DNA from: Extibacter muris
GTDB lineage: Bacteria; Bacillota; Clostridia; Lachnospirales; Lachnospiraceae
DNA: 64,000 bases
Reading direction: 5' to 3'
NCBI RefSeq assembly: GCF_004345005.1
Contig: NZ_SMMX01000003.1
Span: 248,001 to 312,000, forward strand
The notes beneath the pieces are model-generated. The model did no database searches and had not been told where the DNA came from. It saw only the letters and a list, made by a program, of their open reading frames with translations. This document shows, piece by piece, positions 32,866 to 44,337 of the stretch. The position numbers and the translations under genes were made by a program. Within the stretch, counting starts at the first letter, position 1; every line of letters begins with the position of its first letter.

Positions 32866-33708
32866 ATGAAAAGAAAATTGGCAGCAATTTTACTGGCATC
32901 CGCAATGGCGGCTACCGCGATTACCGGATGCGGTTCTGACGGGGATGCTTCGGGTAAAGCAGAAGGCACAGACACAGCGGGTGACGAGGCGGAAGACGGT
33001 TATGTGTCCCCGGCCGACGTTGTGGCAGCGGCAAAGGACGGCCAGACTCATGTGCTGGACGTAAGGGAATGGAACAGCTACGTGGAAGGAAGAGTGGCAA
33101 ATTCCGAGTGGTGCCCGATATTTCCATTAGAGGATGATTCCCTTGCAGACGCGATGACTGAATATGCAAAGGAAAAGTTGAGCGACGGAAAGGAAATCTA
33201 TATCATCTGCAACAGCGGTCAGAAGGGGGCTGAAAAAGCAACTGAGGTACTGAAGGAAGCAGGAATCGACGAGTCTCTCATTTTCACGGTAGAGGGCGGG
33301 GCAAAGGCTCTTGCGGAGGAAAAAGATGCCCTTACCACCAACCGGGCAGAGGAAGACATTGACTGGAAGTATGTGAGCGGCAAAGAGGCTGTGAAGGCAG
33401 TCGGCGATGCAGATATCCAGATTCTGGACGTAAGGGATGACGACACTTATGCCGAGGGACATCTGAAAGGTTCTCTGCAGTGCAGCTTAAAGGAGATTGA
33501 GGACGCAGACGCGCAGACGGCGATGTACGAGATGGCAACCGAAGAGCTGGACAAGGAAAAACCGGTATACCTTCTTTGCTACAGCGGAAACAAATGTGCA
33601 AAGACTGCAATCTCCGTGATGAAGGACGCAGGATTTGACACCGACAAACTTCTCATCATCGAAAACGGTGCGAAGGACGCAGACGTGGCGGCTGCATTTG
33701 TAAAATAG
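32866..33708 (+). CDS. Tandem rhodanese-domain lipoprotein (second)
   Basis: 280 residues from ATG 32866, which has AAAGGAGG upstream; an in-frame ATG at 32803 would precede the signal peptide. The lipobox is in AMAATAITGCGSDGD. Two rhodanese domains follow: VLDVREWNSYVEGRVANSEW with active loop CNSGQKGAEKA, and ILDVRDDDTYAEGHLKGSLQ with CYSGNKCAKTA. Both active-site Cys are present. The loops differ from those of the first island lipoprotein, so the two are distinct types. Outside-facing persulfide carrier or sensor roles are possible. A terminator closes the island. Confidence 0.88.
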   Translation: MKRKLAAILLASAMAATAITGCGSDGDASGKAEGTDTAGDEAEDGYVSPADVVAAAKDGQTHVLDVREWNSYVEGRVANSEWCPIFPLEDDSLADAMTEYAKEKLSDGKEIYIICNSGQKGAEKATEVLKEAGIDESLIFTVEGGAKALAEEKDALTTNRAEEDIDWKYVSGKEAVKAVGDADIQILDVRDDDTYAEGHLKGSLQCSLKEIEDADAQTAMYEMATEELDKEKPVYLLCYSGNKCAKTAISVMKDAGFDTDKLLIIENGAKDADVAAAFVK

Positions 33709-33723
33709 AAAAAAGCAGTTTTA

Positions 33724-33763
33724 AAAAGAGGCTGGCCCATCAACATGGGGCAGCCTCTTTTGA
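33724..33763 (+). terminator. Terminator closing the rhodanese/ArsS island
   Basis: AAAAGAGGCTG pairs with CAGCCTCTTTT, with a further inner CCCAT/ATGGG stem. The T stretch is in the 3' arm, so it can act in both directions. A second perfect hairpin, ATTCACTAT/ATAGTGAAT, lies just beyond at about 33790-33818. The rest of 33709-34040 holds only the clpB control region. Confidence 0.75.
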
Positions 33764-33952
33764 CCTGAAAACTTCGGTGTGCACTGTAAATTCACTATTC
33801 GGAAGAGATAGTGAATATACTTGCTGACTCGCTCCAAAAGGTACAACTTGCGTCCAGTATCAGATTACATTAAATAAACCATATTGATAACAGCGACGTT
33901 GTTATACTTGACGGATACAGATTTGACCCAAGGCAACTGCAATTCCAAAGAA

Positions 33953-33979
33953 TTAGCACTCGAGGGTTGACAGTGCTGA
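33953..33979 (+). promoter_or_regulatory. CIRCE-like element upstream of clpB
   Basis: TTAGCACTC (33953-33961), nine bases, CAGTGCTGA (33971-33979). The left arm is canonical CIRCE; the right arm matches GAGTGCTAA at 7 of 9 positions. It overlaps the -35 box of the clpB promoter, a good repressor position. Confidence 0.85.
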
Positions 33980-33995
33980 TGATATTTGTTATAGT
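33967..33995 (+). promoter_or_regulatory. Sigma-A promoter for clpB
   Basis: TTGACA (33967-33972), a 17-nt spacer, TATAGT (33990-33995). The -35 hexamer lies inside the CIRCE-like repeat. The start codon is at 34041. Confidence 0.88.
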
Positions 33996-34040
33996 ACGTA
34001 TAGAACAATTTGAAATCATGCAGGTTAGGAGGCAGCCACT

Positions 34041-36635
<2,595 letters not shown>

Positions 36636-36701
36636 ACGTATGTTCTGCATGATAGAATGAGGACAGCACAGGAGAAGCGGATTTTCAGGGGAGGGCAGGT
36701 C

Positions 36702-37955
36702 ATGCGCCGTATCGTATTCCATATAGATGTCAACTCGGCCTATTTAAGCTGGACGGCAGTAGAACAACTAAAGAATGGTGCAGAGACAGACATCAGGACG
36801 ATACCTGCCATTATCGGCGGAAACCAGGAGTCGCGCCATGGGGTGGTTCTGGCGAAGTCGCTGCCTGCGAAGAAGTTCGGCATCCGCACAGGGGAACCTG
36901 TCGCGAATGCCCTTCGCAAGTGCAGAAACCTGCATATGGAGCCGCCTAACCATGCACTGTACCATGAGTACAGCAGCCGGCTGATGGAATTTCTGCGGTC
37001 TTGTACACCGGATATAGAACAGGTCAGCGTGGATGAGTGCTATATGGATTTCACGGGGATAGCGGGACGGTTTGCCTCGCCTGTAGCAGGCGCGCTGGAG
37101 ATAAAGAACGAGATATGCAGGAAGTTCGGATTCACGGTCAATATAGGGATCTCCACGAACAAGCTGCTGGCAAAGATGGCTTCTGATTTTGAAAAGCCGG
37201 ATAAAGTGCACACGCTCTTTCCGGAAGAGATAAAAGTGAAGATGTGGCCGATGCCTGTCTGGGAACTATATATGGCAGGCCATTCGAGCGTGGAGACGCT
37301 CCAGAAGCTGGAGATACGTACGATAGGCGATCTGGCACAGGCAGATCCGGAGATTCTGGAGCTTCATCTGAAAAGCCACGGAAGGAAACTGTGGGAATTT
37401 GCCAATGGCATCGATAATTCAGAAGTGATAACGGAGAAGGTCGAGGCCAAAGGAATCGGCAATTCCACCACTCTTTCCAAGGATGTGACGACGGAAGAGG
37501 AAGCCAGGAAGGTGCTGCTTGGCCTTGCGGAAAGTGTAGGTGCAAGGCTTCGCGAAGCGGAACAGAAGGCAGGAATGCTCAGTGTGGAAATCAAATACTA
37601 TAACTTTGAGACCGCGTCCCACCAGCGGCAGCTGGCAAAACCGACGAACAGCGATACGGACATCTACCACGCTGCGGCAGAGCTGTTCCGGGAACTGTGG
37701 ACGAAAGTGCCGATCCGTCTGCTCGGCATCCGGAGCTCGAAGCTGGTAAAGCAGGATGAGCCGGAGCAGCTGACTATATTCGACCTGCCAGTGGAACAGA
37801 ACCGTGAAAAGGCAGGCACGGATAGAGGTGCGAGACAGAAAAAGCTCGATAAGGCATTGGATGAGATAAAGAGGAAGTACGGGAAAGATGCGGTCAGGCG
37901 TGGGCGTTTTCTTGAGCCCGGGGAAAAGGACTCTGCGGATATAGGGAACAGATGA
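36702..37955 (+). CDS. dinB: Y-family DNA polymerase IV
   Basis: 417 residues. Palm motifs are FHIDVNSAYLSW (first Asp) and VSVDECYMDFTG (Asp-Glu), followed by the thumb helix-hairpin-helix (TIGDLAQADPEIL) and little-finger domain (GNSTTLSKDVTTEEEARKVL). It performs translesion or mutagenic synthesis past blocked forks. ATG 36702 is chosen because GGGAGGG lies 8-10 nt upstream and HIDVN follows; the frame is open earlier. The C-terminus is extended by a basic tail. It overlaps a 41-codon ORF by four bases (ATGA). I saw no LexA box nearby. Confidence 0.92.
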   Translation: MRRIVFHIDVNSAYLSWTAVEQLKNGAETDIRTIPAIIGGNQESRHGVVLAKSLPAKKFGIRTGEPVANALRKCRNLHMEPPNHALYHEYSSRLMEFLRSCTPDIEQVSVDECYMDFTGIAGRFASPVAGALEIKNEICRKFGFTVNIGISTNKLLAKMASDFEKPDKVHTLFPEEIKVKMWPMPVWELYMAGHSSVETLQKLEIRTIGDLAQADPEILELHLKSHGRKLWEFANGIDNSEVITEKVEAKGIGNSTTLSKDVTTEEEARKVLLGLAESVGARLREAEQKAGMLSVEIKYYNFETASHQRQLAKPTNSDTDIYHAAAELFRELWTKVPIRLLGIRSSKLVKQDEPEQLTIFDLPVEQNREKAGTDRGARQKKLDKALDEIKRKYGKDAVRRGRFLEPGEKDSADIGNR

Positions 37956-38077
37956 ACTGCGGGGGCCGCAGCAGTATAGAGAAGCCATTCTGGGGAGATG
38001 CATGTCCGGTCAAATCGCGCTGTGAGGATAAGAGCCACGGACACTGCGGACAGTGCAGGAAATGGTGCATGGAGTAG
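37952..38077 (+). CDS. Small cysteine-rich protein, unknown function
   Basis: A 41-residue ORF starting within the dinB stop codon (ATGA). It has six Cys: NCGGRS near the start, then DACPVKSRCEDKSHGHCGQC and RKWC near the end. The CPVKSRC and HGHCGQC spacing looks like a metal-binding knuckle and faintly recalls DUF3795-type domains. The stop is TAG 38075-38077. Overlap with dinB argues for co-translation; its shortness means it could still be chance. Confidence 0.5.
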   Translation: MNCGGRSSIEKPFWGDACPVKSRCEDKSHGHCGQCRKWCME

Positions 38078-38119
38078 ATTATTATGTATTTTCTTTTTAA
38101 AATTATTGTATGTGATGTG

Positions 38120-38148
38120 TTGACAAAAAAATAATCTATAGATATACT
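38120..38148 (+). promoter_or_regulatory. Promoter upstream of the YitT-type gene
   Basis: TTGACA (38120-38125), a 17-nt spacer, TATACT (38143-38148). Transcription would begin near 38155, only a few bases before the hairpin at 38161. Confidence 0.8.
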
Positions 38149-38160
38149 TATAAACATAAG

Positions 38161-38203
38161 AGCAGTTGCGAATTATATCTTTATAGTTTGTGGCTGCTTT
38201 TTT
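38161..38203 (+). terminator. Leader terminator/attenuator before the YitT-type gene
   Basis: AGCAGTTGCGAA (38161-38172) pairs with TTTGTGGCTGCT (38187-38198), allowing G-U pairs, followed by a run of T (38198-38203). It lies immediately after the promoter at 38120-38148, so most transcripts would stop after about 50 nt unless read through. Alternatively it ends the dinB transcript. Confidence 0.65.
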
Positions 38204-38281
38204 GTGTGTAAAATCAGGCTGTCCTGAATCATTTGCCGGACAGAGATCAAAGATAAGACCAGGAAAGAGAGGTAGACAAAG

Positions 38282-39151
38282 ATGAAAAATATTAACTGGA
38301 GAGAAACAGGAACCGATATCCTTGTAGATATCGCGGCAGGTATGGTTATCGCTATAGGAGTGTATAATTTTGCCCTGAATGCTAACTTCCCTGTAGCCGG
38401 CTTCTCTGGAATCGCGATTATCATGTACCATCTTCTCGGTCTGCCGGTAGGTTTGGGCACGATTATACTGAATATCCCGGTAGCAATATTCTGTTATAAG
38501 TTTCTGGGGCGGAATTTCTTTTTGAAATCGCTGAAGTCCATGGTCATATCTTCTGTCCTTATGGATTACGTGGCCCCGCTTTTGCCTGTATACGAAGGCA
38601 GCCGCCTGCTGGCGGCCCTGTGTATGGGGGTACTGTGCGGTATAGGCTATGCCATGATCTTCATGCGCGGCTCGTCTACAGGAGGACAGGATTTCATCAG
38701 TGTTGCAATCAAGAAGGTAAGGCCGCATATGACACTTGGCATCATCACGTTTGCCCTTGATATCATAACGATTATCCTCGGAAGCGTACTCGTGTTCAAA
38801 GATGTTGACGGGTTTATCTACGGTGTGATCGTCACCTACCTTATGGCCATCGTGATGGATCGGATCATGTACGGCATCGACGAAGGCAAGATGACATTCA
38901 TCGTCACAGAACACGGCGACGACGTGGCGGAACAGATTGACGAGTACTCTGGAAGAGGCTCTACGATACTGAAAGGAATGGGCAGCTACTCCAAGGAGAA
39001 GAAAGACGTCGTCATGTGTGCATGTAACAATAAGCAGATGTACACGATTAAGAAAATGGTGCATAAGATCGATCCGCAGGCATTTACGATAATAATGGAA
39101 TCCAACGAAGTCGTTGGAGAAGGATTCAAAGAAGAAATTAAAGAATTGTAA
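38282..39151 (+). CDS. YitT family membrane protein (DUF161 and DUF2179)
   Basis: 289 residues. Five to six membrane helices (about 15-190) include LNANFPVAGFSGIAIIMYHL, RGSSTGGQDFIS and GVIVTYLMAIVMDRIMYGID. A soluble C-terminal DUF2179 domain (about 205-289) follows, with RGSTILKGMGSYSKEKKDVVMC and the final KKMVHKIDPQAFTIIMESNEV. YitT proteins are widespread Firmicute membrane proteins of unknown transport function. The gene stands alone between a possible attenuator and a strong terminator shared with pepT. Confidence 0.9.
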   Translation: MKNINWRETGTDILVDIAAGMVIAIGVYNFALNANFPVAGFSGIAIIMYHLLGLPVGLGTIILNIPVAIFCYKFLGRNFFLKSLKSMVISSVLMDYVAPLLPVYEGSRLLAALCMGVLCGIGYAMIFMRGSSTGGQDFISVAIKKVRPHMTLGIITFALDIITIILGSVLVFKDVDGFIYGVIVTYLMAIVMDRIMYGIDEGKMTFIVTEHGDDVAEQIDEYSGRGSTILKGMGSYSKEKKDVVMCACNNKQMYTIKKMVHKIDPQAFTIIMESNEVVGEGFKEEIKEL

Positions 39152-39156
39152 TTAGA

Positions 39157-39188
39157 AATGTTGCTCCATGATTAGGTGGAGCAACATT
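39157..39188. terminator. Bidirectional terminator between yitT-type gene and pepT
   Basis: AATGTTGCTCCA (39157-39168) pairs perfectly with TGGAGCAACATT (39177-39188) over an 8-nt loop. Short T and A stretches lie on either side. The two flanking genes converge here. Confidence 0.8.
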
Positions 39189-39238
39189 CTTTACCTTATA
39201 GGAGCAGTCTGTACGCTGCACTGCGTATCATCCTTATT

Positions 39239-40468
39239 CTACATGCTGGTATCGCCAGCATATAGCTTCACCAGCTCGAGGATGATATCCACGCTCTTAT
39301 CCATTCCTTCTACGGTGATGTGCTCATACGGACCGTGATAGGCGTGTCCGCCGGTGCCGAGGTTCGGGCAGGGAAGCCCCTTGTAGCTGAGCTGGCAGCC
39401 GTCTGTGCCTCCACGGATCGGCAGGATAATCGGTTCCACGCCCGCTTTTTCGCATGCTGCCTTCGCATTGTCGATGAGGTGCATGCATCCGTCAATTATC
39501 CCGGCCATATTCTTATATTGTTCTGTTATCGTCAAGCGGACCGTTTTGTCCCCCCACTTTTCATTCATATTCTTTTCGATGAGCCGCAGCGTGTTCTTGC
39601 GGGCCTCGAAGAAGTTCCCGTCATGGTCTCTGACGATGTAGTTGAGCTGTGCTTCGCCGCATTCCCCTGACATGCTGACCAGGTGGTAGAAGCCTTCATA
39701 GCCTTCTGTTCCCCTTGGTGTCTCCATGCCGGGCAGGAGCGAGTTGATTTCCATAGCGACCAGGCTTGCGTTGATCATCGTGTCCTTGCCGGAGCCCGGG
39801 TGCACATTGAATCCTTTGATATCGAACCGGGCTTTGCACGCGTTGAAGTTCTCATACTGGATCTCGCCTTCCGTATCGCCGTCCAGCGTATATGCATATT
39901 CGGCACCAAAGTCTTCCACGTTAAAATGGACGGCCCCTGTCCCAATCTCCTCGTCCGGTGTGAAGGCGATGCTGATTGGACCATGTGGAATGTCTTCATC
40001 ACGCAGACGTTCAGCCATCGTCAGAATCTCTGCAATGCCTGCCTTGTCATCTGCCCCTAGAATGGTAGTCCCGTCGCTTGTGATAAGCGTACATCCTTTC
40101 AATCCTCTTAAATGTCCGAACGTATCTGCGCTCAGCACACGGCCGCTATCCCCAAGCATGAGCTCTTCTCCGTCATAATCTTCTGTAATGACAGGCTTGA
40201 TTTCATGGTCGCAGAAATCAGACACTGTGTCCATATGGGCGATAAAGCCGATGGAGGTCCGTCCCTCAAATCCCGGTGTCGCCGGTATCTTTCCGTACAG
40301 ATAGCACTGGCTGTCGGTATGGACGTCGGCTAGGCCGAGTGCTTTCATCTCTTCTTCCAGTATTGCTGCCAGATGGAACTGGCACTGTGACGACGGCACA
40401 GTCTTGCTGTCCTCATCGCTCGGTGTACGTACTGCTACGTACTTCAGCAGTCTTTCATAAGCTTTCAA
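39239..40468 (-). CDS. pepT: Peptidase T (tripeptidase)
   Basis: 409 residues of the M20 family. Zinc ligands and catalysis are visible: GFIAHMDTVSDF (His-x-Asp), GADDKAGIAEILTM (bridging Asp), PDEEIGTGA (catalytic Glu and metal Glu), LDGDTEGEIQYENFNA, and the late GGTDGCQLSYKGLPCPNLGTGGHAYHGPYE with the last His. This order and length match PepT, which removes the N-terminal residue from tripeptides in the cytoplasm. It is monocistronic, convergent with the yitT-type gene and divergent from murE. Confidence 0.95.
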   Translation of the reverse strand: MKAYERLLKYVAVRTPSDEDSKTVPSSQCQFHLAAILEEEMKALGLADVHTDSQCYLYGKIPATPGFEGRTSIGFIAHMDTVSDFCDHEIKPVITEDYDGEELMLGDSGRVLSADTFGHLRGLKGCTLITSDGTTILGADDKAGIAEILTMAERLRDEDIPHGPISIAFTPDEEIGTGAVHFNVEDFGAEYAYTLDGDTEGEIQYENFNACKARFDIKGFNVHPGSGKDTMINASLVAMEINSLLPGMETPRGTEGYEGFYHLVSMSGECGEAQLNYIVRDHDGNFFEARKNTLRLIEKNMNEKWGDKTVRLTITEQYKNMAGIIDGCMHLIDNAKAACEKAGVEPIILPIRGGTDGCQLSYKGLPCPNLGTGGHAYHGPYEHITVEGMDKSVDIILELVKLYAGDTSM

Positions 40469-40632
40469 AGTTTCATTCCCCTTTCAACAGTTTGACTCTA
40501 TTATATCGCAGATGAAGCCGGAAATCCACCCTTAGCTGACCGTGCACGCCTTTGTCGGCGGAGGGTATGGCATTTGAAAATATTTAATGTTATAATACCC
40601 TTGATGAGATTAAACCAGGAGGCAGGAAAAAC

Positions 40633-42105
40633 ATGATATTAACCGATTTATTGGAACGTTTAGAATATGAAGTTGTGCAGGGGAGCGATGCGGCGGAAGT
40701 AACCGAGCTTACGAACGACTCCCGCAAGGTAGTCCCGGGCAGCGTGTTTGTATGCATCAGCGGCGCTGTGTCAGATGGGCATGCATATGTGAAAGAAGTT
40801 GCGGAGAAAGGGGCGGCGGCAGTTGTCGTGGAGAAGCAGGTGGAAGCGCCGGACTCCGTGACGGTCATACATGTGGATGATACCCGCTATGCGCTGGCGC
40901 TCATGTCTGCGGCATACTTCGGGTATCCGGCAGAGAAGCTCAAAGTAATCGGAATCACAGGCACGAAGGGAAAGACGACGACGACCTATATGGTGAAGTC
41001 CATACTGGAAGGCGTGGGCCATAAGGTCGGGCTTATCGGGACGATTGAGGCGGTTATCGGGGATAAGACGATACCTGCAAGCAATACGACTCCGGAATCG
41101 TACACGATACACAAGTATTTCAAAGAGATGGTCGATGCCGGGTGTGACAGCGTCGTCATGGAAGTATCTTCCCAGGGGCTGATGCTGCACAGGACGGCGG
41201 GGATTCCGTTTGAAATCGGTATCTTCACGAATCTGGGCGAGGACCATATCGGACCGAACGAGCACAAGGATTTTGAGGACTACAAGCGCTGTAAAGGAAT
41301 TCTGTTTACCCAGTGCAGGCTCGGGATTGCCAATGTGGATGACCGATGGTTCGAGGATGTATTCCGACATGCGACGTGCAGGACAGAGACATTTGGATTC
41401 TCTGAAAAAGCAGATCTAAGAGCCACGAATGTCGAACACATCTCAAGGCCCGGATACCTGGGAGTCAGATATCATGTCGGCGGGCTGATGGATTTTGATG
41501 TTGAGATAGATATACCAGGCAAATTCAGTGTCTATAATTCACTGACGGCGATTGCGGTATGCAGACATTTTGATGTTCCGGCAAAAGAGATCAGGAAGGC
41601 GCTGAAAGTGGCGAAGGTAAAAGGCCGGATTGAAATGGTCAAGGTGTCTGATGACTTTACATTTATGATAGATTATGCACACAATGCCATGAGCCTTGAG
41701 AGCCTGCTTGACACGCTGAGGGACTATGAGCCGGGACGTCTGGTGACAGTGTTCGGCTGCGGAGGCAACCGTTCCAGGACGCGCCGTTTCGAGATGGGTG
41801 AAGTATCAGGGAGGCTTGCGGACTTTACCGTCATCACGTCCGATAACCCGAGGTTCGAGGAGCCGCAGGCCATCATCGACGATATCATAACCGGCATAGA
41901 AAAGACCGATGGAGCGTATATCGCCATCTGCGACAGGAAAGAAGCCATCCGGTACGCCATAGAACATGGGCGCGCGGGAGACGTCATCATACTTGCGGGC
42001 AAAGGCCATGAGACGTATCAGGAGATAAAAGGCGTGAAGTACGATATGGACGACCGGATGCTCATTGCAGAAATACTGGAGGAGCAAGGCGCACATGTTC
42101 GCTGA
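40633..42105 (+). CDS. murE: UDP-MurNAc-tripeptide synthetase (MurE)
   Basis: 490 residues with the three Mur ligase domains: the N-terminal UDP-binding part, ATP loop GITGTKGKTTTTYMV (about 112), central MEVSSQGLMLHRTAGIPFEIGIFTNLGEDHIG, and the C-terminal domain with GCGGNRSRTRR and TSDNPRFEEP. The DNPR motif is the mark of MurE enzymes that add meso-diaminopimelate. It uses UDP-MurNAc-L-Ala-D-Glu and ATP in peptidoglycan precursor synthesis. A strong AGGAGG precedes the ATG. Its 3' end overlaps priA by 11 nt, so wall synthesis and replication-restart genes share a transcript. Confidence 0.95.
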   Translation: MILTDLLERLEYEVVQGSDAAEVTELTNDSRKVVPGSVFVCISGAVSDGHAYVKEVAEKGAAAVVVEKQVEAPDSVTVIHVDDTRYALALMSAAYFGYPAEKLKVIGITGTKGKTTTTYMVKSILEGVGHKVGLIGTIEAVIGDKTIPASNTTPESYTIHKYFKEMVDAGCDSVVMEVSSQGLMLHRTAGIPFEIGIFTNLGEDHIGPNEHKDFEDYKRCKGILFTQCRLGIANVDDRWFEDVFRHATCRTETFGFSEKADLRATNVEHISRPGYLGVRYHVGGLMDFDVEIDIPGKFSVYNSLTAIAVCRHFDVPAKEIRKALKVAKVKGRIEMVKVSDDFTFMIDYAHNAMSLESLLDTLRDYEPGRLVTVFGCGGNRSRTRRFEMGEVSGRLADFTVITSDNPRFEEPQAIIDDIITGIEKTDGAYIAICDRKEAIRYAIEHGRAGDVIILAGKGHETYQEIKGVKYDMDDRMLIAEILEEQGAHVR

Positions 42106-44323
42106 TATCATTGTCGACATTACACATGAAAAACTGGACAGAGTATTCTGCTACCGGATTCCGGAGCAGCTGGAAGGGCAGATGAAAGTCGGGACGGAAG
42201 TGGTCGTTCCTTTCGGCCGTGGCAACAAGGAGACGAGAGGATATGTCACCGGACTGTCCGAGAAGACGGATTACGAGCTGTCCAGAGTGAAGGATATTAT
42301 CCGGATTGCAGACGAGAGCTTAGCTATCGAATCCAGACTTGTCGCTCTGGCGGCATGGATGCACGACTACTATGGCGGTACGATGATACAGGCGCTCAAG
42401 ACCGTGCTTCCGATCAAGAGAAAAGAGCAGCCGAGAGAAAAGAGACGTGTAAGGCTCCTTCTTGGCGAGGAGGAAGGGAAGAGACAGCTGGACGTGTATC
42501 TACACAAGAACCAGAAGGCACGGGCACGCCTGCTGGCAGCCCTTCTGCATCAGCCGGAGCAGGAGTACGATCTGGTCACTAAGAAGCTGAACATCACGCT
42601 GACGGTGATACGGGCACTGGAAGAACAGGGGATACTTGCCCTCGAGTCTGAGCGGGAGTTCCGCAATCCGGTACGGCGCAGGACAGGGAAGAGGCAGGAA
42701 GTACAATATACGGAGGAACAGCGGAATGTCATCGAGACTTTCTGGGGAGACTATAAAGCAGGAATAAGGCGGACATATCTGTTATATGGCGTGACTGGAA
42801 GTGGCAAGACTGAAGTATACATGGAGATGATACACAGGGTCCTACAGGAAGGGAGACAGGCAATCGTGCTGATTCCCGAGATCGCGCTCACGTATCAGAC
42901 TGTGATGCGTTTTTACGGGAGGTTCGGCGACCGGGTATCTATCTTGAACTCCAGGCTCTCCCAGGGAGAACGTTACGATCAGATGGAGCGGGTCAAAGCC
43001 GGAGAGGTAGATGTGATGATCGGTCCCCGCTCTGCGCTGTTTACACCATTTGCCAATCTAGGCCTGATTGTGATCGATGAGGAACATGAGCCGACATATA
43101 AGAGCGAGCAGGTTCCCAGGTACCATGCGAGAGAAACGGCCATAAAGCGGGCTGAGATGGAGGGGGCCAGCGTCATGCTGGGTTCAGCTACTCCGTCACT
43201 TGAGTCCTTCTACCGCTGCCGTAACAAAGCATATACATTGCTGGAGCTCAAGAACAGGACGAAAAGCCTTGAACTGCCGGAGGTGTATACGATAGATATG
43301 AGAGAGGAGCTTAAGGCCGGCAACCGCTCCATCTTAAGCGACCGGCTCAAAGAGATGACAGCTGCAAGGCTTGGACGGGGGGAACAGACGATGCTGTTCC
43401 TTAACCGCCGGGGATATGCGGGGTTCATTTCTTGCAGAGCGTGCGGATATGTAGTAAAATGTCCTCATTGCGACGTGTCGCTGTCATCGCACAGAGGCGG
43501 AAGGCTTGTATGCCACTACTGTGGCCACGAGGAGCCTTCGGCCAGCGCATGCCCGTCGTGCGGATCCACATTCATAGGCGGGTTCCGGGCAGGGACGCAG
43601 CAGATAGAAGATATCGTTCAGAAAGCATTTCCCCAGGCGAGGGTCCTCAGGATGGACATGGATACGACGAGGGAGAAAGACGGACATGAGAAGATACTCG
43701 AGTCGTTTGCAGACGGGGAAGCAGATATACTGATTGGCACGCAGATGATAGTCAAGGGGCACGATTTCCCGAACGTTACGCTTGTCGGCATTCTCGCGGC
43801 GGATATGTCATTATATTCCAATGATTACCGGGCGGGCGAACGGACGTTCCAGCTGCTGACACAGGCGGCAGGCCGGGCAGGGAGAGGAAGCGGAGGGGGA
43901 GAAGTCGTCATCCAGACGTACAGCCCCGACCACTACAGTATCCGAATGGCGGCAGAACAGAACTATGAAGGGTTCTATGAGGCTGAGATGGATTACCGGG
44001 AACTGATGGGCTATCCTCCGGTGGAACAGCTGCTTGCCGTGCTCATGACAGGACAGGATGAACAGCTGCTTGAGAAGGCGGCCGGCTATCTGAAAGAGTA
44101 TGTCGTGCGGATAGACCGGAACGGAAGGCTCCAGGTAATCGGACCGGCGAGCCCATACGTGGGTAAGGTCAATGACGTGTACCGCAGGGTACTGTACATC
44201 AAAAGTGAAGAGTACCGCCTGCTCACGGAAGCTAAGAACAGGCTGGAACAATATATAGAAATCAACAGGGGATTTCAGACGATGAGGATTCAGTTTGACT
44301 TCAACCCCATGAATGTATTTTAA
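42095..44323 (+). CDS. priA: Primosomal protein N' (replication restart helicase PriA)
   Basis: 742 residues from the ATG at 42095. The N-terminal DNA-binding domain begins ADIIVDITHEKLDRVFCYRIP. The helicase core has Walker A GVTGSGKTEVYMEM (about 230), the DEEH box (VIDEEHEPTYKSEQ), LGSATPSLES, the zinc cluster CRACGYVVKCPHCDVSLSSH with CHYCGHEEPSASACPSCG, and motif V/VI LTQAAGRAGRG. It reloads the replisome at stalled forks. The start overlaps the murE 3' end by 11 nt; def follows 14 nt on. Confidence 0.96.
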   Translation: MFADIIVDITHEKLDRVFCYRIPEQLEGQMKVGTEVVVPFGRGNKETRGYVTGLSEKTDYELSRVKDIIRIADESLAIESRLVALAAWMHDYYGGTMIQALKTVLPIKRKEQPREKRRVRLLLGEEEGKRQLDVYLHKNQKARARLLAALLHQPEQEYDLVTKKLNITLTVIRALEEQGILALESEREFRNPVRRRTGKRQEVQYTEEQRNVIETFWGDYKAGIRRTYLLYGVTGSGKTEVYMEMIHRVLQEGRQAIVLIPEIALTYQTVMRFYGRFGDRVSILNSRLSQGERYDQMERVKAGEVDVMIGPRSALFTPFANLGLIVIDEEHEPTYKSEQVPRYHARETAIKRAEMEGASVMLGSATPSLESFYRCRNKAYTLLELKNRTKSLELPEVYTIDMREELKAGNRSILSDRLKEMTAARLGRGEQTMLFLNRRGYAGFISCRACGYVVKCPHCDVSLSSHRGGRLVCHYCGHEEPSASACPSCGSTFIGGFRAGTQQIEDIVQKAFPQARVLRMDMDTTREKDGHEKILESFADGEADILIGTQMIVKGHDFPNVTLVGILAADMSLYSNDYRAGERTFQLLTQAAGRAGRGSGGGEVVIQTYSPDHYSIRMAAEQNYEGFYEAEMDYRELMGYPPVEQLLAVLMTGQDEQLLEKAAGYLKEYVVRIDRNGRLQVIGPASPYVGKVNDVYRRVLYIKSEEYRLLTEAKNRLEQYIEINRGFQTMRIQFDFNPMNVF

Positions 44324-44337
44324 GGAGAGGAAAACAT

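Noticed and set aside
37664-39064. 466-codon minus-strand ORF
   Set aside because: Antisense to dinB and the YitT-type gene, both with strong motifs; composition is His/Cys/Arg-rich shadow sequence.
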